A stretch of DNA of 64,000 nucleotides from Malurus cyaneus samueli (taxonomy: Eukaryota; Chordata; Aves; Passeriformes; Maluridae). Position 1 is the stretch's first letter; every line of letters begins with the position of its first letter. The notes below the pieces were generated by a model that saw nothing but the letters and a program-made list of their open reading frames with translations, made no database searches and was not told the origin of the DNA. The stretch is taken from the NCBI GenBank assembly GCA_009741485.1, contig CM019236.1:31708042-31772041 (forward strand), given 5' to 3'. The position numbers were made by a program, and so were the translations under genes. Positions 1-14,200 of the stretch are shown here, in pieces.

Positions 1-1954
1 CTCCAATGAAAGACACCCTCTTGGAAACAAGACTGACATTTTAAGATAAAATGTCTTAAGAGTAGGAAAATGGAATCATTTTGCACCATTAGTTTCTCAA
101 GAGCTTTCTCCTGAAAGAATTCTCGTGGTCTTTTTAGCACCATGCTAAATATTTTCAAAAGTTACAATAATACCTGCAATTTATTCTTTTCCTTTCTATT
201 ACTTTCTGTGTATAGTGCTGGCAGCAGATGTCAGGTTTATCACAAGACATTATAAATACAAAAAAATGGTTAAAGAGATTCAGACTCTTTGCTCCAGAAG
301 ACTGTGATGTTCCAAACATGGATTTTGATACATACACGCTGGGAAAACATTAAGTTTCATTTTAAGTTTTAGGGGTTTTTTAACTTCAGCATGGAGGAAA
401 AGTCCATTTATCAGAGAAAGGCAGAGGATGAAAGAGAGGAGTGTGTAAAAACATTTTGAAAGATGTTGACCTCAGTAGGATTTCTTCCTATCAAAACTGT
501 TCATGGGTTTCCCAAGGTGAGAAATGAGTTTGCTAGAGCCCCAAGTAGCCCCGGGCCATAGCAGAACAGACGGGTGTATTGCCTTCAGCCTGGAGAAAAG
601 CTCTCCAAGTCTGCCATGGCCTAATAAAATAAAAGACCAAACAGAGAAATACTGTCAGTGACAGCCAGGCTTCCGTGAAAAATACATCCCAAAACCTGAG
701 TTTGCAGAAGCTCACAGATCCCAAACACCTACTGTTAATGGGCGAGTTTCATCAGCAGGAATTGTTCCTGTGGGTTCAGCAAGGATCAGTGCCAGATTCA
801 ACTGTTCATTCTTTTGCTCTAGTCTTTGAAGTATAACTACAACTGCTGTCTTAGAATTTGCCTGTGCAGAAAGTTTGGGAAAATGGCCAATGGAGAAGGC
901 ATGAGGTTCAGACAAATCTATCTAAATTACCCTGTATTCGTTACTTTTGTGGCCTGATACCACTATCATCAGATATCTAAGTGTAAGTATTGCAGGTTTT
1001 AGAGTGTCCTGAAACAATTTCTTCCAGCTATGTTTAGGAGTCAACGTAGTTCAACATGAGCTCAGCAAAACAAGATATGTTGCATTACTGCAACGAAGTA
1101 GTAATGATGTGGTATTGAGTTAAATGTGAATCTTATGCCTGATAAGATTGAGGAAAATGGTGGTCCCATTTCTAGCACCAACACTGAAAAAGCAGTGATG
1201 CAGAGAAATTGAGAAATTATTCTATTACTGAGGAAAATAATAAGATGGAATTCAGTCTGTTTATTGTAATGACAGCTGCATAGCAATTTTAATTAAATAT
1301 GCATGGACTTTCAGAAGGAAAATTTTGGAGCATGTATGGGTTACTAACTGATGAGACAAGTGCATGTAAACAAATCCATATAGGAATGGTCACTGCTTTG
1401 TTTTCAATAAATAAATTTAAAATATTTTTAAAATAAAAATAAAAACACAAAAAAAAGAAACTCAGGAAACTGCCAGTTCTTGACTTCTTGCTAGCTTCAA
1501 ATTAAGACTTATAAACAGTCACTGTTGTGCAAGAAGAATAATTGAAATTATTTTCCATGTAGTACTGGAATTACCTGATAATAGTAGCTTGTTCAATACT
1601 TACTAGTGAAGAAAAAATTAATAACTAAGGTGAAGATTATCTAGATTGAATACTTGCAAAAAGTAGCTAGTGAGATCATCATGTGCATTGGGCACATTTG
1701 GCACATTGGGAGATTGCTGGATGCCTTGCACTGAGATGCTTTAGGATCAAGGCATGTGTTACAAGGGTGATGTCTTTCTTCTTGGAAATGAGACCCACCA
1801 CTGAGTTATACATCCTATGTGCATTTTTTTAATAAATGTATGATGAGATGAAGTATGTGTTTTTCATTAAATAAAATTTGGCCTGAACAGGACTATGCTT
1901 CTGCTTGCCTGGCAGCTTGTGGAGGTAACTTGCCTTGCTCTCATCCTTTCACAG
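1..1954 (+). other. ADAMTSL1: ADAMTSL1 intron upstream of the first visible exon (3' part)
   Basis: AT-rich sequence without a supportable gene. Because exon 1 needs two codon bases from a previous exon, this must be intron. It ends in a good polypyrimidine tract and CACAG acceptor. The only texture seen is an A/T-rich simple stretch at about 1405-1455. Confidence 0.9.
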
Positions 1955-2255
1955 GTTTATTCCTGAGGCATGGTCCACGTGTAGTGTGAGCTGTGGGGTA
2001 GGCAGCCAGGTGCGGCTTGTGAAATGCCAAGTGCTCCTCTCTTTCTCTCAGTCCGTGGCTGATCTGCCTATTGATGAATGTGAAGGTCCCAGACCCGTGT
2101 CCCAAGGGTTTGTTACAATGGTCCCTGCAGCGGGGACACAGCTGAATACACCCCAGAGGAGACTCAGCTTTTGTATGGCAGCTTGCAGGAGTTGGATGAG
2201 CTCTATGACTGGGAATATGAAGGCTTTACGGAGTGCTCGGAGTCCTGTGGAGGAG
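1955..2255 (+). CDS. ADAMTSL1: ADAMTSL1 exon 1 of window: one TSR plus start of the next, with an internal frameshift
   Basis: The acceptor is a pyrimidine-rich tract ending CACAG at 1954; the donor GTGAGT begins at 2256. The first G completes a codon from an upstream exon, then FIPEAWSTCSVSCGVG opens a TSR with the O-fucosylation motif C-S-V-S-C-G. The block LLSFSQSVADLPIDECEGP is, as I recall it, identical in human. The frame breaks at SQ (codon ending 2105). The expected continuation, VCYNGPCSG and then a linker ending ELYDWEYEGFTECSES, is read only in the next frame, from 2108. Exactly one base is missing in TCCCAAGGGTT: one more A or G would restore SQRVCYNG, matching human SQRACYAG. As written, the upstream frame runs past the donor to a stop at about 2367. 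The exon ends with CGG plus one base (phase 1). The defect is probably an assembly error or a recent allele. Confidence 0.93.
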
Positions 2256-5200
2256 GTGAGTGCAAAATGTTTCTGTGCTGGATTTGCTTTCTCTCTTCAA
2301 CTGTGCTTGGCAGTTAATCCCACAGACATGCTGTTTTGCCTATGGCTCGTAGAGCATAGAATCATTTAGGTCAGAAAAAAAAATTAGAATTGATGAGTCC
2401 AAACATGTTTGAAAAGGCATGGCTGAGAGCTGTGAAAAATCCCATGTGCACAGCATAGTTTAACCCAGGACTTCCAGATGTGTGCTCACTAAGAGTAATC
2501 GATGTACCATATATTTTGTTTCCTTTATCAGCTCATCACTCCAAAGGCAATCACCGAAAAAAGCTGAATTTAAGTTAAATGGGTCTGGTGATACACACTA
2601 ACAATCCCATATCATTTTTCATTCTTACCAGTTGGTTTGCTCTGTGCAACACAAACATAAGAAAGAAAATTGTCCTCTCATAGCAGATTAAGTAAATAAT
2701 GTATATTTTAATGGCTCAGCTGTTCCCTAACTCCTATCATTAAGTGACATCAGCCCCAATCCCAGTGCAAAAGAAAATTTACATGAAAATGGCACTAATG
2801 ATGTGGTTTTCTAAAATTAGCAGGCAATTGGCAGTTGTAGTTTCTCAAAGTTAACCAAGTTCTCAGGCTGCACATTCTATAGACTATTAACACACACTTA
2901 TGATATCCCTTTTTTCCCCATCACTTTATTTAGCTAGTTCTGGAAAATATGTCCACTCCAGTATTTTTTTAATTAAACTTAGATTTTTCCAGCTCTTGTC
3001 TTTTTGCTTTACAGCTTTCAAGCTATTTAAGAAAGAATTGCTATAGATAAATACAAAATATGTACTGTAGAAGTGAAAAAAATCGAAACATTTTATGAGT
3101 TAATAATTGGTGCAGATTCACAGGTAATCAGTTACAATCTTGAACACCACAATTAGTAGAGAATAGGTTTTCAATGGCTACTTTTTGCTTGCTGATGGTA
3201 ACCAATGTTTAGAGAGAGTTCTCAGAGAGCTTGATTCTTTTGCTTTGTTTCCTACACAAAAAAAAAAATGTGACACTAGTGTATGCCAAGGGGCGACAGA
3301 CGCTGATTTTACAGGAATATACGTTATGTGATGAGGTTACTGGTGAGCAGTAACAATTTATCACACTTTTACTGTGACTACAAAAACCTGAACAGTTCCT
3401 AGAAATATCCTCTTGAGGTAATTTTTTAAAATATAGAGCTTATGCTTGTATTTTTGAAACATAGCTCCGACACTGATTTGTGAGAGACATTTTTCTCTAT
3501 AATCTCTTCCAATTGTCAGCAAAAAATTTTAACCAAGGTATTCTTTTTGTCTGACATCAACTCCAGACTTTCCAGATTAGCAGATGCTAAGTCAGATATT
3601 TTTGTAGCCATAGGTGCAAGACTGGTCAAACTAATTTTATTGGTTTTGGAGTCTTGGGAGATGTAACTGGATAGATGCAGACGTAACCTTTCACCTCCCA
3701 GAAGCAGCAACCAGAAGGAATGAGTTAGTCATTTAGTCTGCTGATAGTGGCTTCATTTCCCAGAGCTGTCATCAAATATCATGTAACAATTATTCTATTC
3801 TGGTAGATATAAACACCAAAATTCTAATTTGATGGTATTCTGAAAGTGAATTTAAACTGCCTGGATTCACATCCCACCATTACACACTTTTATATTGTGA
3901 TTTCCTATTGAGAACTGAGTAATTTTTTTTTTTTCAGGCAAAATAATTTTAAAGCAGATAGCTCTTGTTCTGATGGTATTGTGCAGTAAATAATGTTTTG
4001 AGTTCACTTACTTGGCAAGTTAACTTCCTGGAGTTCATATCCTTTTTTAATCATCTCTGTGCTGTTGAGCGTCTGATTTATGATCAAAAGTTTTTATATT
4101 CTCTAAATATTCAATGATCCATCCTCATATAAAGCTTATAACCACTTTCCACATAGACCTATCAAAAATAGAGGGTCTGTTGTTATCAATATGCTGAGAC
4201 ACATTCAATGTAAAATTCAAAAGAAAGCTAAAAAAAAAATTCTGATCATGTTTTTTGTTGCTGGACCAAGCCAGATACATATACTTCTTTTTTTTTTTCC
4301 TCTTGGCACAAGCTACAAAAGCCAAAAATACATACTCTAGCAGCCATATTCAGACAGGAAACTTTTTCTTTGGTATCTGTGCTGTTAGGCAAATTTGCTG
4401 GTCCTACCAGGACCTTTCAAAGATAAAAGAGTAGAATGCTAGTAGTATGGACAAGAATTATTGGAATTGCAATTAGAGATTACTTGGATGACAGAAATAA
4501 GCATGAGGAATTAACTTACTGGATGTTGAGGGCTGGCTGAATACTGAAAACTGAAGAGCACTATTATCAGAGTTTGGCTGTATGAATTTGATAAAATAAA
4601 ACCATCCACATGAGAAATAGAGAAAAGGTTGAATTCAAGACCTCACAGTCATGACTTTTCAGTAGTAAACATTGAAACAGATAGTGGAAAAGTGTTTAAG
4701 TAATTCATAAAATTGTCATTAGTGATGCCCTTCAGAGAGGAGAGACTGAAGCTGTGGAAGTACTCTCAGGTTAAAAAATTTTATCAATGAAGCACATACA
4801 GAAGGGGAGTGAGCTGTATGCCTAGCAAACACACATTCCAGCATGTGACAGGAATCAATGGTTTCTTTCCATAGAGTTTGGAAAAATACTTGCAAGGTTT
4901 CCATATCTCTGGATCAGCAGTCCTTCTTTCCTGGCTTCATCAAATTAGTCTTGATGTCAGGCCTGCACAGATGTTCCATGCAAAGTAGAGATCAGTAGTT
5001 TGAACATGGTGCCATTTCCCCTCAGGTAGAGAACCAGCTCTGTTCTTCAGGAACATTCCATTCTGGAGAATCTGTATACCTTTGCTTGCTGCACACAATA
5101 TGATAAAATGCTCACAAAAATGATTGAGCTAGAAAAATAATGAACATGACAGGGCAGTGAACATCTTGTTCATATATATGTTTCCTTAGTTTCTTTTTCT

Positions 5201-8200
5201 AGATATAAATCACCACCATTAGTTTTATCCTTTCAATAGGCTATCCTTTTTACAATTTTTCTTAAGTCTTTTGAGAGATGTCTTGAATACCAAAATAACT
5301 TGGAAAATATGGGGCCTCCTTGTAATGAAGGAAACTCACAACAGTATTGGCTGACTGCACAGACTTTGGTCATTTTGATGCTGATGTGCTTTTCTTCAGT
5401 ACCTCAGATACAGTGGAGACTCTGCCTAATTTTGTGTCATATCCTTAAAAGGCTTACACACAGAGGAGCCAGAAAAAATGGTTAACAAGCCACTTTTCTA
5501 AGAGTGTCAGCCTATACTGAGAATAGGAAGAATGAATTTGTGAATCATTTCAGCATTTCAGGAATATAAGAACTATGGTCAGCTACAGCACTTTGGTCCT
5601 GTTGAATGATAAGAAATTTTTTTTTTTTTGCCTAATGACTTGTGCTCTGGCATTAGTAACAGCAAAAGATATTGTTTTCTCTGTGACACTGCGCTTGGAG
5701 GTCTTTAAGGTCTTACTGATCCTTGGTTTGGTTTGGGGTTTTTTCTCCTCACATTAGTATCTTAAAAAAATTGTGAGATGTTGTGGAAAACTGTTGTTGT
5801 TTTTGAGACTGTGATGTAATTGTTTAGAGTTCAGCTAATCATTTCCTAACTCATGAATCAGGGGTGAATGTAAAACCATAATTTCGCTTTATTTGAACCA
5901 CTGTGCATTCAATTCTTGGAAAGTTCAGGCCAAATATTATCCTCAAACTCCTCTCAGACCCCTTTTACCCATATCCTCTCTCACTGAGTCCTCTTCCCGG
6001 TGCCATGTAATGTTGAACTCCCTGATCTTCTAGCTTTCTAACACTTATGATCAAAAAAAAAAAAAAAAAAAAAAAACAACTGTTAAATCTTCCCTAGTCA
6101 TAGGAAAAGTGAGACAGAGTACCTGCTATGTCATAGACTACATTAGGAATTTGGAATTAGCAAGGAATTTCTGAGTCAAAACATACTAACCAAATCTTCC
6201 AATTTCTCCCAACTGCAACCTGTTCTTTCCTAGCTCTCTCTACCCCATTGTTTCACAGCTCTCAGATACCCTCTGCATGTTTACATCTTTAGTTTATGTA
6301 CAGGCCCGTGGATGCAGAAGAGTCACTGAGAGCAGCTGAATGCTTTGCTTTGCTTTTGCATGTGTAGCAGTCATATTGGTTAAAATACTGCATAGGAAAG
6401 CCATGGCCATCTTCACACCTTAGCCTGCTTGGACTGAAAAATAAAGTGCCTCATTGGGGAGAAAATGAGTCACTGGAGAGCCCTGGACAAATTTCTATCT
6501 GGGGATCTGTCCAGGGAGGTGTGAGCAGTGAATGAACTCATGGCCATTCACTGCAACTGAGAAACCTTTCAGAGAAAAGGAAAGCAATGACAAGTCTACA
6601 GCTGGGGCTGCACCCCCCGAGCTGCCAACCCGAGGCTGGGTGTCACCACAGGCTGCAGCCCTGCTGGCCCTGTTGTGCCCATGTCTGACCGTGGCTGCCC
6701 CTGCAGGTACAGAGAGCTGGCTGTGACCATTATTTGTTGTGTGCAGGTGTCCAGGAGGCTGTGGTGACCTGTCTGAACAAACAAACTAGGGAGACTGCAG
6801 ACGAGACACTGTGTGTTAGCAGCCGTCGCCCCCCGCAGCTGCTGAAAGCCTGTAGCCTGGATCCCTGCCCCCCAAGGTAGGCATCATTTTAAGTGACCCC
6901 AAACTCTATTGCCTTTCAGTCTGGAGACACACATTGCCTCAAGCATGCCTTTCTCAGACTGCAGGGGTTTACAGCCCCTTCCTGCCACCATCATATTGAC
7001 GAGGAAGCACAAAGCAGCAGTCAGACCAAAGGGCAAACCTCAGAATGCTTGCCTCTTCAAGTCCTTCAAGCAGACAGTCTGGATTTGCTCAACTTTACTC
7101 AGAGTTTTGTCACGTTTAAACATCTTCTCCAGCCTCCCCTCTCAGAAAAGGTTTTGTGGAATCTCTTCATCTCCGTCCTCTGGCATTTTCCACAATCATG
7201 ACTCTAAGAACACTAGATCTTTGTCTGCAGAGATTCACATCTTCAGCCTCGACAACAGAAAATAGCTATTATGACATTCTTGTGGTTTATATAAACAGGG
7301 CCAGTCAATCTTCAAGATGCAGTGTATACTTATTTTCTTTTCCCCACTTGTACACAGGTGCATTTACTCCATTGTGATACTGCAGCAGATTTTAAATACA
7401 TTGATGTGTAACTCTGGACTATTTAAAACACTCAGTGCTGTTCAGGTTGGACATATACCTTAGATTGTGTATTGGCAGGTGAATGTGCGTTTTATAAGAC
7501 AACAGGCTAGGGAGAATTAAGTTGTTATGAGGAATAGTTGATTTGGGATATGCAGAGAAGGTTCACATTAAAAATCAAAGATGGCATCAAATATGGCCTG
7601 CATGCAATAACAATAAGGACAGAAGTAATGGTTTGGTTGTAACTCAGGAGTTTGAATTTGTGGCAAACAGAGATAAATAGGTTGAAATTAGAAATACCAA
7701 AGAATTACAAGTATTGGTCATGACAACACTGAAACCCTGTTTTAAAATTGTCTTTATTGCTGGAAACAACATACAAATATCACAGAAATGTTCAAAAATA
7801 ATTTTGTAGGTGGAACTCTTGGGGCAATTAATAGGTAGAAGCATCACTAGACCTGAGAGTGCATGGTAGAACATTTCTGACATGGAAAATAAGTTTGGTT
7901 ACTGGTTAAGAAAAAGTAAAATACATTTATGTAGGCTAGTATTTATGTGACTTATGTTACAAAAGTAACCTGAGTAATTGCATAAATGCTTCTTGAATTA
8001 ATCTGTGTGATTATCCGCAGCACTGTGGTCACCTTGCTATCAGAGTGGAGCTAGTTTAAAGCCACCATAGTTATGCATTTCACTCCATGAATTACAAGAT
8101 GATCATACCATGGGTGAGAATATGCCTGTGTAGCAGAGGTGAAAGGGGATTGATGCATATGGGGGAGACTGAGCAGCTCCAATCCACCCTTACAGCTGCA

Positions 8201-11200
8201 GCTGAGAAGAGGGGAAATGACTCTCCCCTCCATATATCCAGCTTCTCTCCTCAAGACCCCCTCAGTCTGGAGGAAATTGCCTGTCTGCAGAGATTTAAGT
8301 GGCACAGGACGAAGAGCAGCACATATTCTGCAAAATGGTTCCTCTGATCAGAGCAAGTGGGCCTGCAGACTGCAGGCGGTGTGGCTGATGGAAAGAGAGG
8401 CAATGAGGCAGGCTGATGTGTCTCCCAGGCAGGCTGTGACGGGATAACTACTTTATTTCCTTCAGGTTTCTGAAGTGCTACACCAACCAATGTCACTGTA
8501 TTAAATACAATGGTATATTAATGAAACAGATAGTATTAGTGTATAAAGATTTTTGCTTTATAATTATTAGTCAGAGCAGCTTTAATACTTGTGGAAAAAA
8601 AAGGTGGGGGAAGTGGATTATTTCTTTAAATTGGGATTTTTCCCCTGTTTAAATCATAAAATACTTCAGGATTCTAATTCAATAAATTTTGATCTGGAGT
8701 CTGATGGAAATGTAGACTAAAATCATGTCCTTATGAATGCTGATGAAGGCATTTCTACTCACTGACTAGTCCAAAAATTATAATACACTGTGGCTGTGAA
8801 CTTAGATCTCTTTACAGAGTTTCCAAAATCTGTGAATCATTGATACTTCCCGAGCTCTTGTTGATGACTTATAGAGAGAGCTGGCTGGCCTCATAGTGTT
8901 GGCTCTTCTCTCTATTTTCCAGCTGCTTAAGTGTGTTAACAGAAGCTAAAATTATAAAAACTACTTTCCTAAAATATTCCTGATCGGTAAGTGACTGATG
9001 GAGCATGCAATTGTTGTGGGTAGAAGAGGCATTCCACTGAAACGGCAGCCAAGATGGCAATGAATGTCTTGGTAGGCAAGGAAATATGGTACACAGCATG
9101 AAGAAAAGGCTATGAAGTCTTCCCTAAGAGAACCAAAACGCTCTCCTAATATATTTGGAGAAATTATTCCAGTGACGTTTCTTGAATCTAAACAGCCAGC
9201 ATGCTCAGAGTTTAATGCTTGTGTCTAAAATTTGGTACAGATAAAGATCTTCCTTAGCTTAAGTGGGAGAAAGTTTAAATTTTAGAACTTCAAAGATTAA
9301 TGTTGCTTCTGCTACAGGCATTTTTGGTTATGAATGAGCTGACAGTGTAGCCCCTCAAAAGGTTAGTTGTGCAAGCTGTAAATAAATGTTATAGCTATTT
9401 TACTAAAAACTAGATAAGATAGGACTCAAAATGCATATGAAACTTACAGGGATCCCTTCAGCCTTTCTGGAGGATCAGAAAGCATGCAGCTCAAGGAAAT
9501 TATTGGAGAAGGCATCAGTGAAGAGCAATTTCATTCTGATTTTGATCCATCCTTTTTTTTATGTTTTTGGACACTTCAGAACAGTAATACTAAAGGGATC
9601 TGCATTGTTACTGTTCATTTTGCTCCTTACTGAAAATAGATGTGGATAGACTAGAAGACTTCATTACTCACTTGATACTTTATCTTTAAATATGGTATCA
9701 TCAGCCTTTTCAATCCCTTATTGCTCTGGTCTGTCTTGGAACAGAATATGGTAAAAGCTAGAACATACTGGCAATGCATCACATTTGTGAAAGCACTGAA
9801 AGGTGATGGTGCTTGTACAGCAGCTGAGAATGCTTTGAATTTTCTTTGAAATTCTGGCTTAATATCTTAGCACATTACTGTTCTGAGTACATGGAAGGGA
9901 GACAAAAACTAAACCACAGAAATCTGTCTTCAGATATTCACAGCTGTATGAAAAAAATCTCTTGCTCAAAATTCTTACAGAAGAAAAAATAAGAATCAGG
10001 AAGAGCTGCACACAAAAAAAAATTGGAAGCTTTCCTCCATATTCGAATCCCAACTGAGTCTCCTGGGGTTTCAGATTTTGTTGAGAGTTCTTTGCTTATT
10101 GCTTCAAGAACAATAACAGAAAAAGAGTCCAGACCCTTTTCTCCTGGAAAACAACGTAACGAAGTTTCCCATTTTGAACTGGATGTGAAAAAATGGGAAA
10201 CACTGCAGAGGTGATTTCTCAGCTGGGAGCTAATAACTCAGTTTTCAACACAATAGTTACAGAGTAAAATCTGTTAGCATTTACTTGGTATGCACTTATT
10301 ACTATTTCTAGAAAAAAGGTATAGTTTGTTTTGATGTACTAGGAGAGTCAGGACGCTTTCTACAGGAAAGAGAGGAATGAAGACTATGGCCATTTTAATT
10401 CAGTCATTCAGTTCTTTAATTTGTGTCAGTCAAGCTCTATCAGTTGAATTATGTATCAATAACTGCGCAGAGCATGGTCTTCCGGAAGTTAACTCAGAGT
10501 TAGCTGTTCAAGTTCTAGAAGTTTCTTCCCCAAGTGAAAAAAAAAAAAAAAAAAAAAGGAAGATATGGAAGTCATAAAGTTTTGCTAATTGCTGTTTGTA
10601 TTCTAAATTACAAGAAAAAAAAACAATAGGAAGAACCAATGTTTCAATGTTGGCATTGCTGTTTTCAACAACAAAATTACTCACATCCAAGAATGTCTTT
10701 TCCTCAGCCTACACAGCCCAAATTACAGAGGCATCATCATCTATTCAGATATAATTGCTCTTGTTTATAAGAGCAGCAGCATGAGCACCTCATGGTGAGC
10801 CAACAAGCTCTACCAAAGGGGTGAAAGAGAATGTTGTAGCTGTGTCATTAATTATAACTGCTCAATAATTTGGTCAATGTGTCCTGAAAAGATTTGGTAA
10901 ACATGTATGGAGTAGAGAACAGAGAAGGGAAGCAATGAAAACCAGATGGCTGAAAATGGAGGAAATTACAGGCAATTTCTACAGCATTGTTCATGAATAT
11001 TTTCAAAACTGATCTTTTATTTCTGTAAAACAAAGAATAGCTGAATTCCACAAAATTTTTTAAAAAATAAGAAAAAGCAGATGATTCTAGGAATAGCACA
11101 CTGTTTCACCCCAGCAGTCTCCCTTAACTGCTTCAAGCCTCTGTTGTTTTTAAAAAAAGACAGGAAACAACCTGATTGGTCCTGATACCTGACCAAAAAG

Positions 11201-14200
11201 GTAAATGTTGCCCGAGTTAATCTGGGCTCTGCCTCATTGCAAAGACCTTTTATCATCTTTCTTTTTCTTCTTTGTCAGCATGATTTGTGTTTGTGTGATG
11301 AATCGCCTGTTATTATTTTAATGTTTATGATTGTGGTATTGTCCATCTGTTTTTCTATTTCCCAGCTAAAGTCAAACTACAAAGGATAAAATAGTCAACA
11401 AGATTTCAATGCATTCGATTGGTGATAGGTCAGACTTAGAGTAAGACATGCTCCCATCAACAATCTGAAATTAATTCAACATGTGTGAAAGGGCCAGAGC
11501 TTTCCCTAATCCATTAAAGGTGACCTGTATATGGAAGGGTGTCAGTGCAGATGTGTTTTGCATTGGTGGGGTGAAATATTAGAGCATGTTTATCTAATTC
11601 ATGAAAAAGATTAAAAGATCTGCAAGTCATTATGTCTACAGACATTGCACTATAGCCTTACTGGCAGGGGAAACCAGTTCTTGTTATGTTACCATTTGGG
11701 TTTTTTTCAGAGTTGTAAGTTAGAAATAGCATTAATGATGTAAAGATGGTGTTACTGTCTCTTTGTGATGCAGGCAGGTTTGAAAACCCTCACAAACAAC
11801 TGACGTATTTTTTGAGTGGGATGCATTTAAGACTATTTTGAGCTGAAGTACACTGAGAATGTCTTGGAGAGCCTTGTAAGATGTAGCGCACTGAGTCTTC
11901 TGGGATCACAGACCACAGCCTGAAGCAGTGGTGGAAGAGGTGGGAGAATCAGACATTAGAAGGAATATGCTGTCACACAGGGCAGATTTACCCCGTTTGA
12001 AGCCTTTAGTTTGAGAAACATCTTAGATGGTAGTCATGGACTTGGTGAGGGGATCATAATGTCATTTACTGCCTCAGGTTGCTATGCTAAACAGGCCTGC
12101 ACAGAGATGTCTAAACAAGCTGCCCTCCCTAGCTGGATCTGTTATGCTTTGTGTGCATTACCTGCATGCCTACCCCAACTACTCTATGCCACCCTGGCCT
12201 TCAGATGCATTAGTCTGTATTAATCTAAAAACATTGCTCTGTAGTGTAATCTCCTGCTTTGCACCCTTTCCAGCTCTCAGAAGATTGTCCAAGATGTGTG
12301 TGACAGCCCACGCCTCACCTTTCTCTCTGGTATTGTTGCCTGTGGTGGGCAGTAACTGCATGCTCCTCTGTGCCCCTGGCTCAGCTGCACTTACAGGGAG
12401 GTCACCAAGGAGACTCTCTTCTGTCATGTTGTCACATAGAAATGTGAAACAAAGCAGCTTGCAAGGTTGGAGGGTCAGAGGAGCAGCTCTGGAGCCTCCA
12501 TCACACCCTCACACTGCCTCCAGCTCTTCTAGTTTAAAATTTCAGAGGTCTTCCCCAGCCATTTTGCTTTTTTTAAATAATATGACAGTTCCTTCAGTAG
12601 ACAGAACTACATTAATAGACATTTTCCTTCATTTCAGCCTGTATTCCCATCAGACTACTATCTTCATAAAATATTAGAGTGCAATTGTCAATTATTTTTC
12701 TAGTAATTTATACCATATATCCTTCTTACTTTGGGTGATAAACCATACCTCTTGTTCAGTATACCTGGGTAGATTATTTTCCTCTATGCAGATCTCCAGT
12801 TCACACATTTCTCCAAGTCAGTACACCCTTGTATTGAAACAATCTTGCCATGGCCTAATAAGTTTTTTTTATAGCTTGGTTAGTGATCCCTATTAGCTTA
12901 AATTCATGCTAGGGACTTATTGAGTTCCTCTGCAGAGGACAACTACTCTTTTTTTTTTTTCCTGGCCCAGTCAATTTTCTGGGTTTAGTCACCTTTATAC
13001 AGCCATTTCTCCCCACCCTTCTCTTTACTAATGCCAGAATTTAGGATCCACTGCCACTTCATATTTTTCAGTATTCTGAACCAATATGGTCTCACTCCAG
13101 GGTTTCATATGTTAGCTTCTACTCCTCACTTTTTACTCTAAATTTATGCTCCGTCTTCTTGAATATTAATTTACTGCCTCAGCAGCAGGATTTCATTCCC
13201 CAAGGAAGCTTTCCCAACAGCAGCAATAAAAGCATGTCTTTCCTTTTGTGCCAAACATGAAGTTAAGTCAGATGTTTCGTAGCATAATGACCAGGATTAA
13301 CTTTTTCACTTCAGCATTAACACATGAAACAAGCTACAGGGTCTTATAAATGGTTGATTTTACTGTGCATCTTCACTTCCTTTGAAAAGGGGTGAAATGA
13401 ACAGCATTGTTTCATCTTCCACTTACAGCATTGCTGAAGTAATTTATAAGAGTAGTCTGAGGAATACCCAATGCTTTCAAACCAATAAACCTTTATGAGT
13501 GAAAAGATATGTAAAAGAAAAATAAAAATTTGGCTCTAATTCCTGAAAATATACTGTACAGTTCTGTGACCTAGTTACTCATCAGAAAGATTTACACATG
13601 AAATAAATGGAAAAGGTGCCCTCATTTCCATTCAGTTAGGAGTGAATTAAGTACCTATTAAAGGAGTCAGTCTGATTAAACAAAGAATTCTCTATCTGCC
13701 AAGTAGGTCTGTCACATCTCCAGAAGCACAGCAAGACCTATTTGTGTCCATGAAAATTTCCATCTACAGTGTGCAATTACCCTTTAAAATTGTGACTAAG
13801 TTGATGTATACTCTAACCAGTTGTTAGTAGGTCGTAGTCATTCACAGCCTTGGGAGACACTTGAAGTGCTCACAGAGAGGTCTATGCATGTAATTACCAC
13901 AGAACTGTGCTGTTGTAACTGTATTGAACAGAAGTTTGTTTGTTGGTTTAATTCTAATGCTTACATTGTTCTGGTTTCTGATCCAAAAAAAAAGATTTTC
14001 AGGTACATCAGACAGGTTCGTTTCCCCTCCCATGTATAAAGTTATTATTTTCACCAAGACCTAAGAAGCTAGTTTCTCACTCATGAAAATTTAGAGAAGT
14101 GTATTGAGTTGCCATTCTATATTGTGTGGATTCTGCACGCAGATTTATGTTGATGTAGCAATTAAACATAAAATACTGGATCTGGATGTGCCCTTGCAAC

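Larger units (their letters stand above)
2256..6746 (+). other. ADAMTSL1: ADAMTSL1 intron between window exons 1 and 2
   Basis: About 4.5 kb. It holds an antisense CR1-like remnant just after the donor (2347-2480), a 24-base A run (6053-6076) and a GC-rich patch just before the acceptor (6600-6725). No coding evidence was seen on either strand. Confidence 0.92.

Noticed and set aside
1935..2369. A 144-codon open frame starting with ATG
   Set aside because: It is intron plus exon 1 read through. The ATG lies before the splice acceptor, and the tail after 2105 is in the wrong frame relative to the conserved protein.
3925..3938. T-run followed by CAG, as a possible acceptor
   Set aside because: No conserved coding sequence follows, and exons 1 and 2 join in phase without it.
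6053..6076. A24 run considered as the tail of a processed pseudogene or retroposon
   Set aside because: No gene-like or element-like body precedes it and no target-site duplication is apparent.
12084..12677. A 197-codon open frame on the + strand, the longest outside the exons
   Set aside because: The translation has no domain, signal or family resemblance. It is serine/leucine-rich low-information sequence inside a long intron, and overlapping frames are also open.
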